Both the position numbers and the translations under genes were made by a program. The notes below the pieces were generated by a model. The model was not told the DNA's origin. It did not search any database and saw only the letters and a list, made by a program, of their open reading frames with translations. Shown here piece by piece: positions 34,812 through 46,000 of a stretch of 64,000 nucleotides of DNA (the stretch's first letter is position 1; the number at the start of each line of letters is the position of its first letter). Source of the DNA: Crateriforma spongiae (GTDB lineage: Bacteria; Planctomycetota; Planctomycetia; Pirellulales; Pirellulaceae); assembly GCF_012290005.1 (NCBI RefSeq), contig NZ_JAAXMS010000001.1:62001-126000 (forward strand), written 5' to 3'.

Positions 34812-35735
34812 CTAATCGCCGAAACCGTCGGTGGGGAATTTTCGATTGATCCGCTTGAGCGTGCCTCGCAAGACGCGGCCGGTTCCGGATTCCAAAAATC
34901 CTTCGACTCCGTCGTCCATCATGCGGCGGATCGAGGCCTCCCAAAGGACCGGGTTGACCACTTGGCGGGTCAACAAGTCGCGAATCTCGTCGGCCTTTTG
35001 GTGCGGCGACGCATCCACGTTGCTGTAGACCGGGATGCGGGTGTCGCGGATCGGCATTTCCTGCAACGCCTGCTTCAGTTGATCCACCGCCGGGGCCATC
35101 AGGTCGGTGTGAAACGCACCGGCGACACTTAACGGAATCACCTTCATCGCACCGGCTTCGCTGGCCAGCGGTTCCAGCCGAACCAAGGCCGAAAGGTGTC
35201 CAGATGTGGCGATGTTCCCCGGGCACAACAGGTTGGCCGGACGCAGGATTTCGTCGTCCTGGCGGGCGGCGTCACAGACGGCGGTGACCTGTTCCAGGTC
35301 CAATCCGACCACGCTGGACATGCCGCTTTCGACCGCATCGGCTGCCGCCTGCATGGCTTGTCCGCGACGCTGGACCAATCGCAGGGCGTCGGCAAAGTCC
35401 AGGCCATCGGCGAAACACACGGCCGTGTACTCACCCAAGCTTAACCCGGCGGCTGCGACAATTCGCTGGGCCATTTCGGGCTGTTCATCGGCGTAAACCT
35501 TGGCCGCGGCGATGCCCGTCACGAACAAAGCGGGCTGGCAGAATTCTGTCTGGTTCAGCTTTTCCGCCGGGCCCTCGAAACAGAGCTGGGCCAAGTCGTA
35601 ACCCAGGATTTCATTGGCTTGGTCAAAAAGCTCGCGGGCCAAAGATGCTCGCTCGGAAAGGGCTTTGCCCATTCCCGGAACCTGGGCCCCTTGGCCGGGA
35701 AACAGAATCCCGACCCGTTGCACGTCGAATGTCAC
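34812..35735 (-). CDS. fabD: Malonyl-CoA:ACP transacylase
   Basis: FabD moves malonyl groups from CoA to ACP. It shows the N-terminal ILFPGQGAQVPGMG, the nucleophile GLSLGEYTAVCFA (Ser about 92), the conserved arginine region QRRGQAMQ, and the catalytic histidine in SVAGAFHTDLM, ending with the GTGRVL segment. I chose the GTG at 35735 because AAAGGA lies 8-9 nt upstream and the resulting 307 aa equals the usual length; the open frame extends to 35822. It follows rpmF and precedes fabG. Confidence 0.95.
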   Translation of the reverse strand: MTFDVQRVGILFPGQGAQVPGMGKALSERASLARELFDQANEILGYDLAQLCFEGPAEKLNQTEFCQPALFVTGIAAAKVYADEQPEMAQRIVAAAGLSLGEYTAVCFADGLDFADALRLVQRRGQAMQAAADAVESGMSSVVGLDLEQVTAVCDAARQDDEILRPANLLCPGNIATSGHLSALVRLEPLASEAGAMKVIPLSVAGAFHTDLMAPAVDQLKQALQEMPIRDTRIPVYSNVDASPHQKADEIRDLLTRQVVNPVLWEASIRRMMDDGVEGFLESGTGRVLRGTLKRINRKFPTDGFGD

Positions 35736-35910
35736 GGCTGCTGTCCTTTCTGTCAGAACCGGCAGAGTCCGATTCTGTCCGTCGACGTCCGGCCACGGCG
35801 ACGACGGTCCGAAGCACAGCATCAGCCGTCTAGGTCATCGCAATTATCAGCGGGAATGCACGTGTTTTGATCCCACCGTTCGCAGCGAACCGCCGACGTT
35901 GATGAAGTGT

Positions 35911-36093
35911 TTATTCGTCTTTGGGTTCGACCACGGTGCGGCCCATGTAATACCCACACTTGGGGCACATGGTGTGCGTCGGCACGGCCGCGGAACATTG
36001 CGGGCAATAAGCGATTTGACGTTTCTTGACGCGGTCGTGGCTGCGTCGCTTGCCCGTCCGGCTGTTGCTGTGTTTACGTTTTGGAACGGCCAT
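35911..36093 (-). CDS. rpmF: Ribosomal protein bL32
   Basis: This 60-aa basic protein has the typical bL32 start (MAVPKRKHSNSRTGKRRSHD) and a complete zinc ribbon with two CxxC pairs (CPQCSAAV, then CPKCGYYMGR). It begins the fatty-acid gene cluster, as in many bacteria where rpmF heads the plsX-fab operon; here plsX and fabH do not follow. Confidence 0.96.
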   Translation of the reverse strand: MAVPKRKHSNSRTGKRRSHDRVKKRQIAYCPQCSAAVPTHTMCPKCGYYMGRTVVEPKDE

Positions 36094-36272
36094 CGTTGGC
36101 GGTCATTCAGAAAGAAGGGATGTTCGGTTCGAGCCGCGTAGCTTACGAACGCACCGTGGAATCTGTCAACGCGGCCCGCGGCAATTTCTGGGCCAAGATT
36201 TTTGAGGCCGGTCGATTAGGGACAATAGCCCCCGATCCGCCCAGTACCACCGAATCCTGAACCGCAAAATCG

Positions 36273-37289
36273 TCAGGCGATGTGCTCGGCTCGGACCCCG
36301 ACCAGCATGCCCAGGTTGATTCGGCTGGCGGCCAAGAAAGTGAACTGCACGTCAGTCAGGCCACAGCGTTTGGCCCGCTGGGAACTGGTTTCCAAGTCCC
36401 AGACACGGCCGCCATCGGTTTCGATTTCCAGCCGCAATGCCTCCAGCGTTTCGGCCAAACTGGGCTTGGCCGGGGATGCAAACAGATCGATCACGACCAC
36501 GCGACCGCCGGGTGCCGCCAAACGAGTGGCAAATTGAAGCAACCGGTCGCCCGTCGCTTCGTCATAGGCATGCAGTCGCTGTGCCAGCAGGACCAGGTCA
36601 TAAGTTTTGCCCGCCCACGGATGCTCCGTCGCCGCTTGATCCATCGGCAATTCGGCGACCTCCGCCGGGTCGGCGGGATGAAAATCGAACCGTCGTGTCA
36701 GGTCGATACTGGCCGCCATGTTGGCCGCCGCCACACGCGTCGCTTCATCGTCGACCGCGGTGATCGTCGCGCCGACGTCGCGAAACGCCATCGCACAACT
36801 CCAAACCGCACTGCCACACCCCAGGTCCAAGATTTTGGGTCCACGCGGTTCGTCGGCGCCACCGATGTTCAGGATTTCAGCCGCTTGAATCGCCGAAGCG
36901 GTGTGCACCCACTGGGTGGCCGCGGTGGCATCGAAATGGTCGCGAGCGCGAAAGGGCGCCGCGTCGTCCCCGCGGACCTTGTCGGCCAACTGACGCCATC
37001 GCCCGTCGCCGAGATCGCTGTCGTATTGGCACAGCAGTTGCGCCACCGGCGCGAGTGCAAAGTCGTCGTCGTACTGCTGGACAATGCCGGTCCGCACCAA
37101 GGTGGCCAACAATAAACGAGCCGGCTCCGAACGCAGGTTGAGTTCCTGGCAAAGCTGTTCCAGTGTCCGCTGGCCGTCACGTAATCCGTCCAGCAAGCCG
37201 ACTTGTTTGGCGGTTCGCAACACGTGCGATACCGCATTCAACTGCATCAGTTCCTGGTACTGGTCGATGGTTTGGTCTTGGGCGGACAA
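36273..37289 (-). CDS. SAM-dependent methyltransferase with winged-helix domain
   Basis: This 338-aa protein has the plan of class I O-methyltransferases: an N-terminal helical/winged-helix dimerisation domain (about 1-130, with LRTAKQVGLLDGLRDGQRT), then a Rossmann methyltransferase domain with the SAM-binding motif KILDLGCGSAVWSCAMA (about 152-168), an acidic loop TITAVDDE, YDLVLLAQRLH, and GGRVVVIDLF. The substrate is unknown. The frame starts at TTG 37289; an ATG 14 codons later is possible. It lies 179 bp upstream of rpmF and 90 bp downstream of the DAHP synthase gene on the same strand. Confidence 0.8.
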   Translation of the reverse strand: MSAQDQTIDQYQELMQLNAVSHVLRTAKQVGLLDGLRDGQRTLEQLCQELNLRSEPARLLLATLVRTGIVQQYDDDFALAPVAQLLCQYDSDLGDGRWRQLADKVRGDDAAPFRARDHFDATAATQWVHTASAIQAAEILNIGGADEPRGPKILDLGCGSAVWSCAMAFRDVGATITAVDDEATRVAAANMAASIDLTRRFDFHPADPAEVAELPMDQAATEHPWAGKTYDLVLLAQRLHAYDEATGDRLLQFATRLAAPGGRVVVIDLFASPAKPSLAETLEALRLEIETDGGRVWDLETSSQRAKRCGLTDVQFTFLAASRINLGMLVGVRAEHIA

Positions 37290-37379
37290 CGGCTTGGCGG
37301 CTTTCGGTGGTCAAAAAGAATTCGTTCGACGATTCGGCGTCACCGACCGGACGGCCAGATGACCCCACGATCCGATGCG

Positions 37380-38387
37380 TCAATCGGCCAAGGCCTTTTG
37401 CACCTTCTGAATTCGCCGCATGGTGTTTTCGAACTGGGCGTAATCCTGGCACTGGTATCCGTCGCTGGCGGCATTGGGCGGATCGGGATGGACTTCGATG
37501 ATCAAACCATCCGCACCGGCGGCGACCGCGGCAACCGCCATGTCATGAACCATGTAAGTGTGCCCGGTCCCGTGGCTGGGATCGATGATCACCGGCAAAT
37601 GGCTTTTCGAATGCAGGTAGGGAACGCTGGCCAGAGGCAAGGTGAATCGCGTGTGGGCTTCGAAGGTTCGGATACCTCGTTCGCACAGCATCACGCGTTC
37701 GTTGCCGCCATCCAAAATGTATTCAGCAGCCAGCAAGAATTCGTCCATCGTGGCCGATGGTCCCCGCTTCAGCAGGACCGCTTTGTCGCACCGACCGACG
37801 GCTTCCAAAAGCCGATAGTTTTGCATGTTTCGTGCACCGATCTGCAGCACGTCGGCGTACTTGGCGACCAAGTCGACTTCCTCAGGCGACATGACCTCGG
37901 TGAACACGGCCAAGCCGGTTTCGTCGCGGGCGGTGGCAAGCATCTTCAGCCCGTCTTCTTTCAATCCTTGGAAACTGTAGGGGCTGGTCCGTGGCTTGAA
38001 CGCGCCGCCACGCAGTCCGGTCGCTCCGGCCGCCTTGACCGCTTTGGCGACTTCCACGATCTGTTCTTCGTTTTCGACGCTGCAGGGCCCTGCCGCGACG
38101 CCCAAGTGCCCGCCACCAGCCTGGAAATCACCGACGGTGATCACGCTGCTTTCGGGACGGACTTCGCGGCTGGCAAGTTTGTACTTGGCCACCACCGGCA
38201 TGACTTCGGCAACACCATCACCGGCCTCCAGCGACGGAGCGTCTAGGACACGTTCGTCGCCGACGACGGCGACAACGGTTCGTTCGGTGCCAACGATGAC
38301 GTTGGCCTTCAGGCCCATTTTTTCCACCCTCGCGACGGTGGATTGGACCTGCGCTTCGGTGGCGCCTGACTTCATTACGACGATCAT
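37380..38387 (-). CDS. aroF: 3-deoxy-7-phosphoheptulonate synthase, type I-beta with N-terminal ferredoxin-like domain
   Basis: This DAHP synthase condenses PEP and erythrose 4-phosphate, the first step to aromatic amino acids. Residues 1-70 ([15 protein letters not shown]...) are the ferredoxin-like regulatory domain found in the AroF/type I-beta group. The barrel shows [83 protein letters not shown] and [13 protein letters not shown]. All expected metal and substrate residues are present. The ATG at 38387 gives 335 aa, a normal length. Confidence 0.94.
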   Translation of the reverse strand: MIVVMKSGATEAQVQSTVARVEKMGLKANVIVGTERTVVAVVGDERVLDAPSLEAGDGVAEVMPVVAKYKLASREVRPESSVITVGDFQAGGGHLGVAAGPCSVENEEQIVEVAKAVKAAGATGLRGGAFKPRTSPYSFQGLKEDGLKMLATARDETGLAVFTEVMSPEEVDLVAKYADVLQIGARNMQNYRLLEAVGRCDKAVLLKRGPSATMDEFLLAAEYILDGGNERVMLCERGIRTFEAHTRFTLPLASVPYLHSKSHLPVIIDPSHGTGHTYMVHDMAVAAVAAGADGLIIEVHPDPPNAASDGYQCQDYAQFENTMRRIQKVQKALAD

Positions 38388-38413
38388 TTGTGGGGCCTTG
38401 TGGATCGATTACC

Positions 38414-38437
38414 AAAAAAAAGGACGTCGCCGACGCC
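38414..38437 (-). terminator. Intrinsic terminator between the 1400-aa gene and aroF
   Basis: On the minus strand a G+C-rich hairpin (38437-38423, six pairs including one G-T, 3-nt loop) is followed by eight T residues (38421-38414). It lies after the stop of the large dehydrogenase gene and 27 bp before the aroF ATG, so it separates the two transcription units. Confidence 0.5.
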
Positions 38438-38527
38438 TGAGAAGTTCACGAGTTTGTCCCACGACGTCGATTCTTCCAACCGGACACCGCACGCAACGGG
38501 GCCCGGGGTCTCGGCGATCCCAGTCGG

Positions 38528-41500
38528 CTACGGCAGCGGTACTTGGCCGGGCCCCATCAAATACTTCAGCAACGACCGAACATCGTTCTCGGACATCGGT
38601 TCCAGTTGTCCGACCGGCATCAAGCTGACATCGGATTCGATCCTTTCCTCGATCTCATCCTTGGGAATCACGACCTGCTGTTCGGCGGTCTGAACGGTCA
38701 CCGCATCGTCGTTTTCGTCACGGACAATTCCACCGATGATGCGTCCATCCAGCAGCAGAAAATTGGTCATGCGATAATCGCGACCGATCAAGGCGTTGGG
38801 GTCCAAAATGTTTTCCAACCAGTACCGCACGTCCGATCGGTTGGCCCCGGTGATGTCCGGCCCGATCTGGCCACCTTCGCCGAATAGCCGGTGGCACTTG
38901 CCACAATTGGCCTCGTATAGTTTGCGGCCAAGTCGGGCGTCGGCCGATGCGATCCCGCGCGGCGTCAGGATGGCTTGGTAACGCTTGAACTGCTGTTGCA
39001 TCTCGGCGTCGCTGCGTCCGACTTTGCCCCAAACGTTTTCCAATCGTGAAAGCAGATCACTGTCTGGCGTACGTTGGGCAAGCGGAATGATCTGGCGGAC
39101 CACGTACGCAGGCACGGATCGCGGATCGATATCACCACTTTCCATCGCCGCAACCAATCGATCGGCGTTGGGAATTCGCGTGACCAGTGCCGAAAGTGCG
39201 ATCGTTTGCGTTTCCGCTGGGAATTGGTCAAATCGCGCGATGATTTCATCGGCGGACCCGGGATGTGACAATTGCCCCAAGGCGCCCAGGGCCGCGTCGC
39301 GGATTGCGGCGTCGTCCAGCAATCGGTGCAACTGGTCCGCCAATTCCGGATCGCCCGCTGTCATCAGCGATTGCAATGCTTGTTGTCGACGCACCGCGGG
39401 GTTGCCGGTGTCGGCTAAAACTTCCCGGAAATGCGGCAGGACCGTCGCGTCACCCAGTTGGACCGCCAGGTTGCGAGCCAAGCGTTGCACCTGAGCATTG
39501 GGGGCGTCGGCGAGCGCGTCCATCGCGGCCGGCCAAGCCGCGGGCATTTCAATACCGCCTCGGGAGATCGAGGCATCCAGCAAACGCTGCAAGATTGTCA
39601 GCCGCAGGCCACGCTGTTTCGGATCCGTCAATCGTATCGTCAACGATTGTCGGCCGTCGGCCGTCTCGGCGGTGCGGCGGATGACGAAATCCGGCAAAGG
39701 CTTCATCTGGCTCTCCATCGCGATCTCCAGACATTCGTTCGGGTGATCTTGCACCAGCGGTTCCATCGCATACCAGAACAGCCATGGCAGATTGCGGTCG
39801 TTTGCATCGATCGTGTGCTTGGCCAGCGATCGCAGAATCGGCAACCGCTGCTCCGGTGCAATCTTCTGTGTCGATGACGCGATCTTTCGGCGAACCGACG
39901 CGTTCGGTTCCGTTGACGCGATTTCTGCGATTCGCGCGGCGACATCGCGTGTCACGTCGCTTTGCTGTGTAGCGTGGTGAATCGCCCAGCGACGAATCAC
40001 GGGGTCGGCATCTTGAATCCAGTGATCGATCGGATTGGCATCGGAGCCAAGAATCGCACCGGCCAGCCAGACGGCGCGACGTCGGCCTTCAGCAGTCGCC
40101 ATCTGGCCGTGAAGGCTGACGATCTGTTCGTCGGACAGGTCCAAGACGCCATCGCTGTGACGCTCTTGCAGGATTCTTGCCGACTGCCTTGCCACAAAGC
40201 CATTGGTCCCATCCAAGTTGCGAATCAATTGGCTCGTGTCGGATGACCATAGGTCAAGGCTGGTTCCTTGGGCATCACCGTATCGGATTCGAAACAAACG
40301 CCCGTTGGTGCGGTCCCAAATTTCCGGATCGCGATGGTGACAGGTCTGAACGTCATGCCAGTCGGACGTGTACAACGCGCCATCGGGACCCACCATGATT
40401 CCAACGCCGACTTGATAGTGGTCCTGCGACAAGGCAAAGTCCGGGCGATGTCGGCCCACATACCCGCTGCCGTCACGTTCAACTTTTTCGCGGACGATGC
40501 GGTGGCCGTGCAAGTTGTGAAAGAACAAGTCGCCACGATACTGGGGCGGAAAAACGTCTCCGTCGTAGATAGCCAAGCCACAGTGCGCGTGGCCGCCGCC
40601 CAGGATGGAGGTGTCCATGGCGGCGGGCGGTCGAGTGGTCTTGTTTTCACCCCAATAGGCGTGTTCTTGAATCCGCCCGGCGAAGTGTGCGTGATCGGCG
40701 ATCGTCTTGATGTCGTCATAGGTGTAGGGATTGAAGTGCCGTCCCGCTTGTCGCTGATATCGCCCACCCTGTGATAGGTGGTACAGGTGGGGAATGACAC
40801 AGGCACTGATGAACCATTCGCCTTCGTCGTTGAAATCCACCCCCCATGGATTGCTGGTTCCGTGTGCGAAAACGTCGAACTCGTGACGCGTCGGATGGTA
40901 CCGCCACACACCGGCATTCAATCGAACACGTTGATCTTCGGGGGTGCCCGGTTTGCCGACCTTGGAATGCGTGAAGACCCCGTGGCAACCGTACAGCCAT
41001 CCGTCGGGGCCCCACGTGAAGCTGTTCAAAGTTTCGTGCGTGTCCTGGTGTCCCCAGCCATCCAGCAGGACCACCGGGTCACCGTCCGGGGTGCCGTCGT
41101 GATCGGCATCCGGAATGAACAACAACTCGGGAGCCGCGCCGATCCAGACACCGCCGAATCCGACTTCGATGGCACTGGCCAAATTGATGCCTTCGATAAA
41201 AGTCGACTTGGATTCGAACGTGCCGTCGGAATCGTTGTCGGCGAAGATGACGACGCGGTCTCTGCCCTGCCCCGCCGGCGCCTTGTTGGGATACGTGTGG
41301 CCTTCGATCACCCAAATGCGGCCGCGGGCATCAAAGCACATCGCGATTGGTTGGGTCAGATCCGGTTCACCGGCAATCAGATCCACTTCAAAGCCCGGTG
41401 GAACGATCATGTTTTCGGCGGCCTGTTGTGGAGTAAACCCCTCCACATACTTGGACTGATCGCGGCCTTCGGCGACCTGCCATTTGGGTTCGGCGGTCAT

Positions 41501-42730
41501 CGCGGTGTCGGGGGCACGCAAGTGAACCGTCAGCCCGTGCTTGCTGCTGGACACAACGTCGACCCATGAATCCGCATTCAAGTCGGTGACCAGGACATCG
41601 ACACCAACACCGCTGTCATCGTCGATCATATGGGGGATGAATTCCACGGATGATTCATCGCGAACGCAGCGGAACCAGACCAAAACCGGCGGCTGCAATC
41701 CGCCGATGTCTTTGCCGCGATGAGCCATGAAGCGTTTGCCCGTCACGATGTCTTTGATGCCGTCGCGATCCACATCCGCCATCGCAACGGCATGCAGTTG
41801 GCTGAAAGCGACGCCGTACGGGTTGTCTTGAGACGATTCGCCCATGATGTCGTGTCGCGTGAAGATGTCGCCGCCGCGGTTTTCAAACCACGCTAACCCG
41901 TAACCGTGTGCGTGCAGCGACGTCACGATGTCGGAATCACCGTCGCCGTCGACATCGTTGACGCAGATCTGAGATCCACCGGGATAGTTCCCCAAATCGT
42001 TCCAGCGTTTGGCGGTCCAAAGGGTTTCGGCATCATCGTCGGTGGGTTGTCGCCACCAATGACTCTTTCCGACCACGTCCAGCCGGCCATCCCCGTCAAC
42101 GTCACCGACACCCATGCCGTGGGTGAATCGGTTCGGGCATGAACCGGGCCTTGAAATGGGTGTCCAAGTCCAGGGCTTTGTCGCATCGTCGCCGGATTGG
42201 TAATAGCCGTATTGGCTGGCATTGCCGCAAACAATTTCCGGGTTGCCGCCGGGGATCAGGTCGATGATTGCGGGCGATTCGTTATCGACCGGTCCCGTGA
42301 TTTCATGAACGGGCCAATCCTGATCGACCGGTCCGACGTTCGGGTTGACGTACAGCCGCGCGGGCTTGCCGGGAAAGCCGATGACCAGAACGTCGGCGGC
42401 CCCATCACCGGTCACATCGGCGACGTGGCTAAAGAACTGATCGCTATAGACTTCCACCGGAAATTCTTTGGCCGGGGCGATTCGAAACCGCTGTTGAAAA
42501 TCGGGACCCCGAAAACAAAGCGGGCCGGCGACGATGTCCAAGTGACCGTCGCCGTCCAAGTCGCCGGCCGATGCACCCTCGGTGAAAAAACGGTCATGAA
42601 TTTCCTGTCGCTCCCAACCCGGTGCAACCGCATCGGCGGTCGCATCGTGTCCCGGTCGCACCCACAGGGTGATCAAAAGAAGCCCAAAAATGGGCCGAAG
42701 ACCGGAGGACAACCGAATTCGAAACGCCAT
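38528..42730 (-). CDS. FG-GAP repeat, PVC-type dehydrogenase, HEAT and cytochrome c fusion protein
   Basis: This 1400-aa exported protein begins with a signal peptide (SSGLRPIFGLLLITLWVRPG). Residues of about 35-420 carry FG-GAP/VCBS beta-propeller repeats with calcium-type motifs (DLDGDGHLDIVAG, DVDGDGRLDVVGK, DVDGDGDSDIVTS). About 430-890 is the PVC-type membrane-bound dehydrogenase domain (ENMIVPPGFEVDLIAGEPDL and PIAMCFDARGRIWVIEG). Helical HEAT-like repeats follow to about 1230. The C-terminus has the heme motif CGKCH (about residue 1276) and a cytochrome c domain. The family is abundant in Planctomycetes; the substrate is unknown but thought to be a sugar or alcohol. I chose the ATG at 42730; the frame extends to 42910. 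The fusion of FG-GAP repeats with the dehydrogenase is less usual than the dehydrogenase alone. Confidence 0.85.
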   Translation of the reverse strand: MAFRIRLSSGLRPIFGLLLITLWVRPGHDATADAVAPGWERQEIHDRFFTEGASAGDLDGDGHLDIVAGPLCFRGPDFQQRFRIAPAKEFPVEVYSDQFFSHVADVTGDGAADVLVIGFPGKPARLYVNPNVGPVDQDWPVHEITGPVDNESPAIIDLIPGGNPEIVCGNASQYGYYQSGDDATKPWTWTPISRPGSCPNRFTHGMGVGDVDGDGRLDVVGKSHWWRQPTDDDAETLWTAKRWNDLGNYPGGSQICVNDVDGDGDSDIVTSLHAHGYGLAWFENRGGDIFTRHDIMGESSQDNPYGVAFSQLHAVAMADVDRDGIKDIVTGKRFMAHRGKDIGGLQPPVLVWFRCVRDESSVEFIPHMIDDDSGVGVDVLVTDLNADSWVDVVSSSKHGLTVHLRAPDTAMTAEPKWQVAEGRDQSKYVEGFTPQQAAENMIVPPGFEVDLIAGEPDLTQPIAMCFDARGRIWVIEGHTYPNKAPAGQGRDRVVIFADNDSDGTFESKSTFIEGINLASAIEVGFGGVWIGAAPELLFIPDADHDGTPDGDPVVLLDGWGHQDTHETLNSFTWGPDGWLYGCHGVFTHSKVGKPGTPEDQRVRLNAGVWRYHPTRHEFDVFAHGTSNPWGVDFNDEGEWFISACVIPHLYHLSQGGRYQRQAGRHFNPYTYDDIKTIADHAHFAGRIQEHAYWGENKTTRPPAAMDTSILGGGHAHCGLAIYDGDVFPPQYRGDLFFHNLHGHRIVREKVERDGSGYVGRHRPDFALSQDHYQVGVGIMVGPDGALYTSDWHDVQTCHHRDPEIWDRTNGRLFRIRYGDAQGTSLDLWSSDTSQLIRNLDGTNGFVARQSARILQERHSDGVLDLSDEQIVSLHGQMATAEGRRRAVWLAGAILGSDANPIDHWIQDADPVIRRWAIHHATQQSDVTRDVAARIAEIASTEPNASVRRKIASSTQKIAPEQRLPILRSLAKHTIDANDRNLPWLFWYAMEPLVQDHPNECLEIAMESQMKPLPDFVIRRTAETADGRQSLTIRLTDPKQRGLRLTILQRLLDASISRGGIEMPAAWPAAMDALADAPNAQVQRLARNLAVQLGDATVLPHFREVLADTGNPAVRRQQALQSLMTAGDPELADQLHRLLDDAAIRDAALGALGQLSHPGSADEIIARFDQFPAETQTIALSALVTRIPNADRLVAAMESGDIDPRSVPAYVVRQIIPLAQRTPDSDLLSRLENVWGKVGRSDAEMQQQFKRYQAILTPRGIASADARLGRKLYEANCGKCHRLFGEGGQIGPDITGANRSDVRYWLENILDPNALIGRDYRMTNFLLLDGRIIGGIVRDENDDAVTVQTAEQQVVIPKDEIEERIESDVSLMPVGQLEPMSENDVRSLLKYLMGPGQVPLP

Positions 42731-43027
42731 GGTGGGCTCCGTCGTTGCGATAAGGGGCGGGAAAAAGGAGGGCCGTTGCATCGCCGGACTTGGAAATGCC
42801 AGCGTGTGCACGTGTTCATGCGGGGGGCCGTCGTCGTGGTCACGTTTTCGCGTGACACGGGGCGAATCGACGCAGGCGGGAAAGGTCATCTTAAGGAATG
42901 CTGGCCGCAAAGGTGCCGTCTTTGCCGATTGAATCGATTGCGGAGGTGAAACAGAGAACTAGGATGGTGTCGCCCCAATAGGGGGACTGGGATTCTCACC
43001 TACAGCAGATTTCGAAATCACACGTCC

Positions 43028-46000
43028 ATGAAATCGACTACCAGCCTCGGCCGTCTTCTTCGCCGCGTGCTCCCTGGTAAAGGCCCCCAGGTATCGAAAT
43101 GCCGACGCATTGATTGGTCGATCAAGTCGTTGGAACCGCGTTTAATGTTGGCCGGCGATTTGGGGCAGCAGATCACCATTCTGGCTGCCGGTACGACCGG
43201 CGAAGAAACCATGGAGTTGCGGATCGACGATCAAGTCGTCCAAACCTGGGAAAACGTAGGCGGCGATCCCGGTGCTGGACAACTGGAAACGTTCACCTAT
43301 CAAACAGATGGTCCGGTCAGCGCCAATCAAATCAAGGTTGCATTTACCAACGACCTTTATGATCCCGATCAGGGGATTGATCGAAATCTGGTTGTCGAAA
43401 GTATGGCCATCGACGGCGACGTGTATCGCTCCGATGACCCGTCCGTTTTCAGTACCGGAGTTTGGTTGCCGGAAGACGGGATCCAGCCGGGATATCGTGA
43501 AAGCAATTTCCTGGCGGCCGACGGATACTTCCAGTACCAGGAACCCGACACCACAGCGATCATCATCGATGCGGCGGGCAACGAAAATGACGAGATCATG
43601 GAACTTTGGATCGGCGACGCCAAAGTCCAAACGTGGGCCAACATTGGTGGCAATGCCTACAACAATACTTTCGAATCCTACACGTACATTTCTGACACCG
43701 ATGTCACCATCGATCAGATTCGCATTGCGTTCACGAATGATTTGTATGTCAACGATGGCGAAATCGATCGCAATCTTCGTGTCGACCGGGTGACCATCGG
43801 CGAAGACGTTTATCAGACCGAAGCCCCGACGGTGTTTAGCACCGGTACCTGGGAACCCGGTGGCGTTGTTCCCGGATACAAGCAGAATGAATTCCTGCAT
43901 TCCGACGGGTCGTTCTATTTCGGTGGCGAAGTCCAACCGCCACAGCCTGGCGTGATTTCATTGGCGTCCAGTAACGTCACGGTGGATGAAACCGCTGGGA
44001 TCGTCGCGTTGGACGTCATTCGCAGCAGCGGTACCGATGGCACGATCACCGTCGACTATGCCACGTTCGAAAATTCTGCCGCCGAAGGCATCGACTACAC
44101 ACCGACCAGCGGTACGTTGACTTTTGTCGACGGCCAAAGCGTCGCGCAGATCCAGATTCCAATTCTGGATGACGATCTGGCGGAAACGGCTGAACAGTTC
44201 AATGTCACCATTGATAACGTGGTCGGTGGCGCGACGTTGCTGGCCCCACGCACCGCGACGGTGACCATCGTCGACGATGAAGTCTCGTTGCCCAACTATG
44301 ACGACTTCGCTGATACCACTGGCTTGAGTATCAACGGCGACGCGGCGATCAACTCAGACGAATTGCGTCTGACGCCGGCAACCAATTGGAAAGCCGGCAG
44401 TGCCTTTTATGAAACGCCCATCGATCTTAGCAACGATGGATCCTTCCGGTCTGAATTCGGGTTTCGAATCACCGGTGGTTCGTCGGGCGCCGACGGCCTG
44501 ACCTTCACCATTCAAAACGACCCTGCGGGGGCCGCGGCCATTGGTGCAAACGCCGGTCAATTGGGATACGACGGGATTGCCAATTCGATCGCCGTTGAAT
44601 TTGATACCTGGAAAAATTCACCGTTTGACATCAGCAACAACCATGTGTCGATTGTCCAGGACAGCGTCCAGAATGCTTTGAAAACGACGGTGGCTGATTT
44701 CGATCTGAACGGTGGATCGCCTCTGTACGCATGGGTCGACTACAACGGCACCAGCGACGTATTAGCCGTCTATCTGTCCGATCAAAACGAAAAGCCCGAA
44801 CTGGCCGCCATGAAGACCACGGTCGACTTGGAGACGGTCGTGGGCAATCAGGCCTATGTGGGCTTCACCGGTGCGACGGGCGGGGCCAACAACGTGCATC
44901 GGATCATTCGTTGGAATTTGGATCAACAAGATCCTCCTCAAGATCCGCCCACTCAGGTCTCCGATACGCTGGTCGCCGTCGATCAGGTTTCTGGGTTGAT
45001 TGCGCCCACGGCGATCGACTGGTTGCCCGGCGGTGCGATGTTGATCGCCCAGCAAGGTGGTGTTGTCGATGTGGCGGTCGACGGCAATTTGCAGCCCGAA
45101 CCGTTCATCGACATTTCTACGATCGTCAACGGCACTCGGGACCGCGGCTTATTAGACATCGCCGTCCATCCCGACTTTGAAAACAACCCGTACGTGTATC
45201 TGTTGTTCACCTATGATCCGCCCGAAGTCGAAGGCAAAACCGGTTTGGCCGGCCCCGATGGCAAAGGCAATCGTGCCGGACGCCTGATCCGCGTCACGGC
45301 GGATCAATCCGAAGGGTATTTGAAGGCGGTCGAAGGAAGCGATGTCATTTTGTTGGGCGCCAACAGCACCTGGGAAAACTTCAATGGCTTTGCCAACAGC
45401 ACAAACGATTTCGAAGAGCCGCCGGCCGGGGAAGATGAGTTGGGCAATTACTTGCAAGACTTCATTCCCAGTGACAGTGAATCGCATACCGTCGGCAGTC
45501 TGGCCTTTGGTACCGATGGCATGCTGTTCGTGTCGATCGGCGATGGTGCCAGCTACAACCGCGTCGATCCACGTGCCGATCGGGTCCAGCACGCCGACAG
45601 CTTGTCAGGCAAGGTTTTGAGAATCGATCCGATCACCGGCGAAGGAGTCGCCGGAAATCCTTATTTCGAGGAAGGCGTGGATGATCCCAACGCCAATCGA
45701 AGTAAGGTTTATCAGATGGGGCTGCGAAATCCCTTTCGAATCAGCGTCGACAGTGAAACCGGCCAGCTTTACGTCGGTGATGTCGGGTGGACCAAGTGGG
45801 AAGAAATCAATGCCGCCGGTGCGGGCGCGAACTTTGGTTGGCCGTTCTACGAAGGTGGCAACGGTACCAGCTTGGTGAACCATTCTTATGCAAATACCTC
45901 TGAAGGCGAAGCGTTCTTCGCGGAAGACATTCCGGTCGATGCATCCATTTACGCTCTCAGCCATCAAGCCGACGGTATCAACGCGATCGTGATGGGCGAC

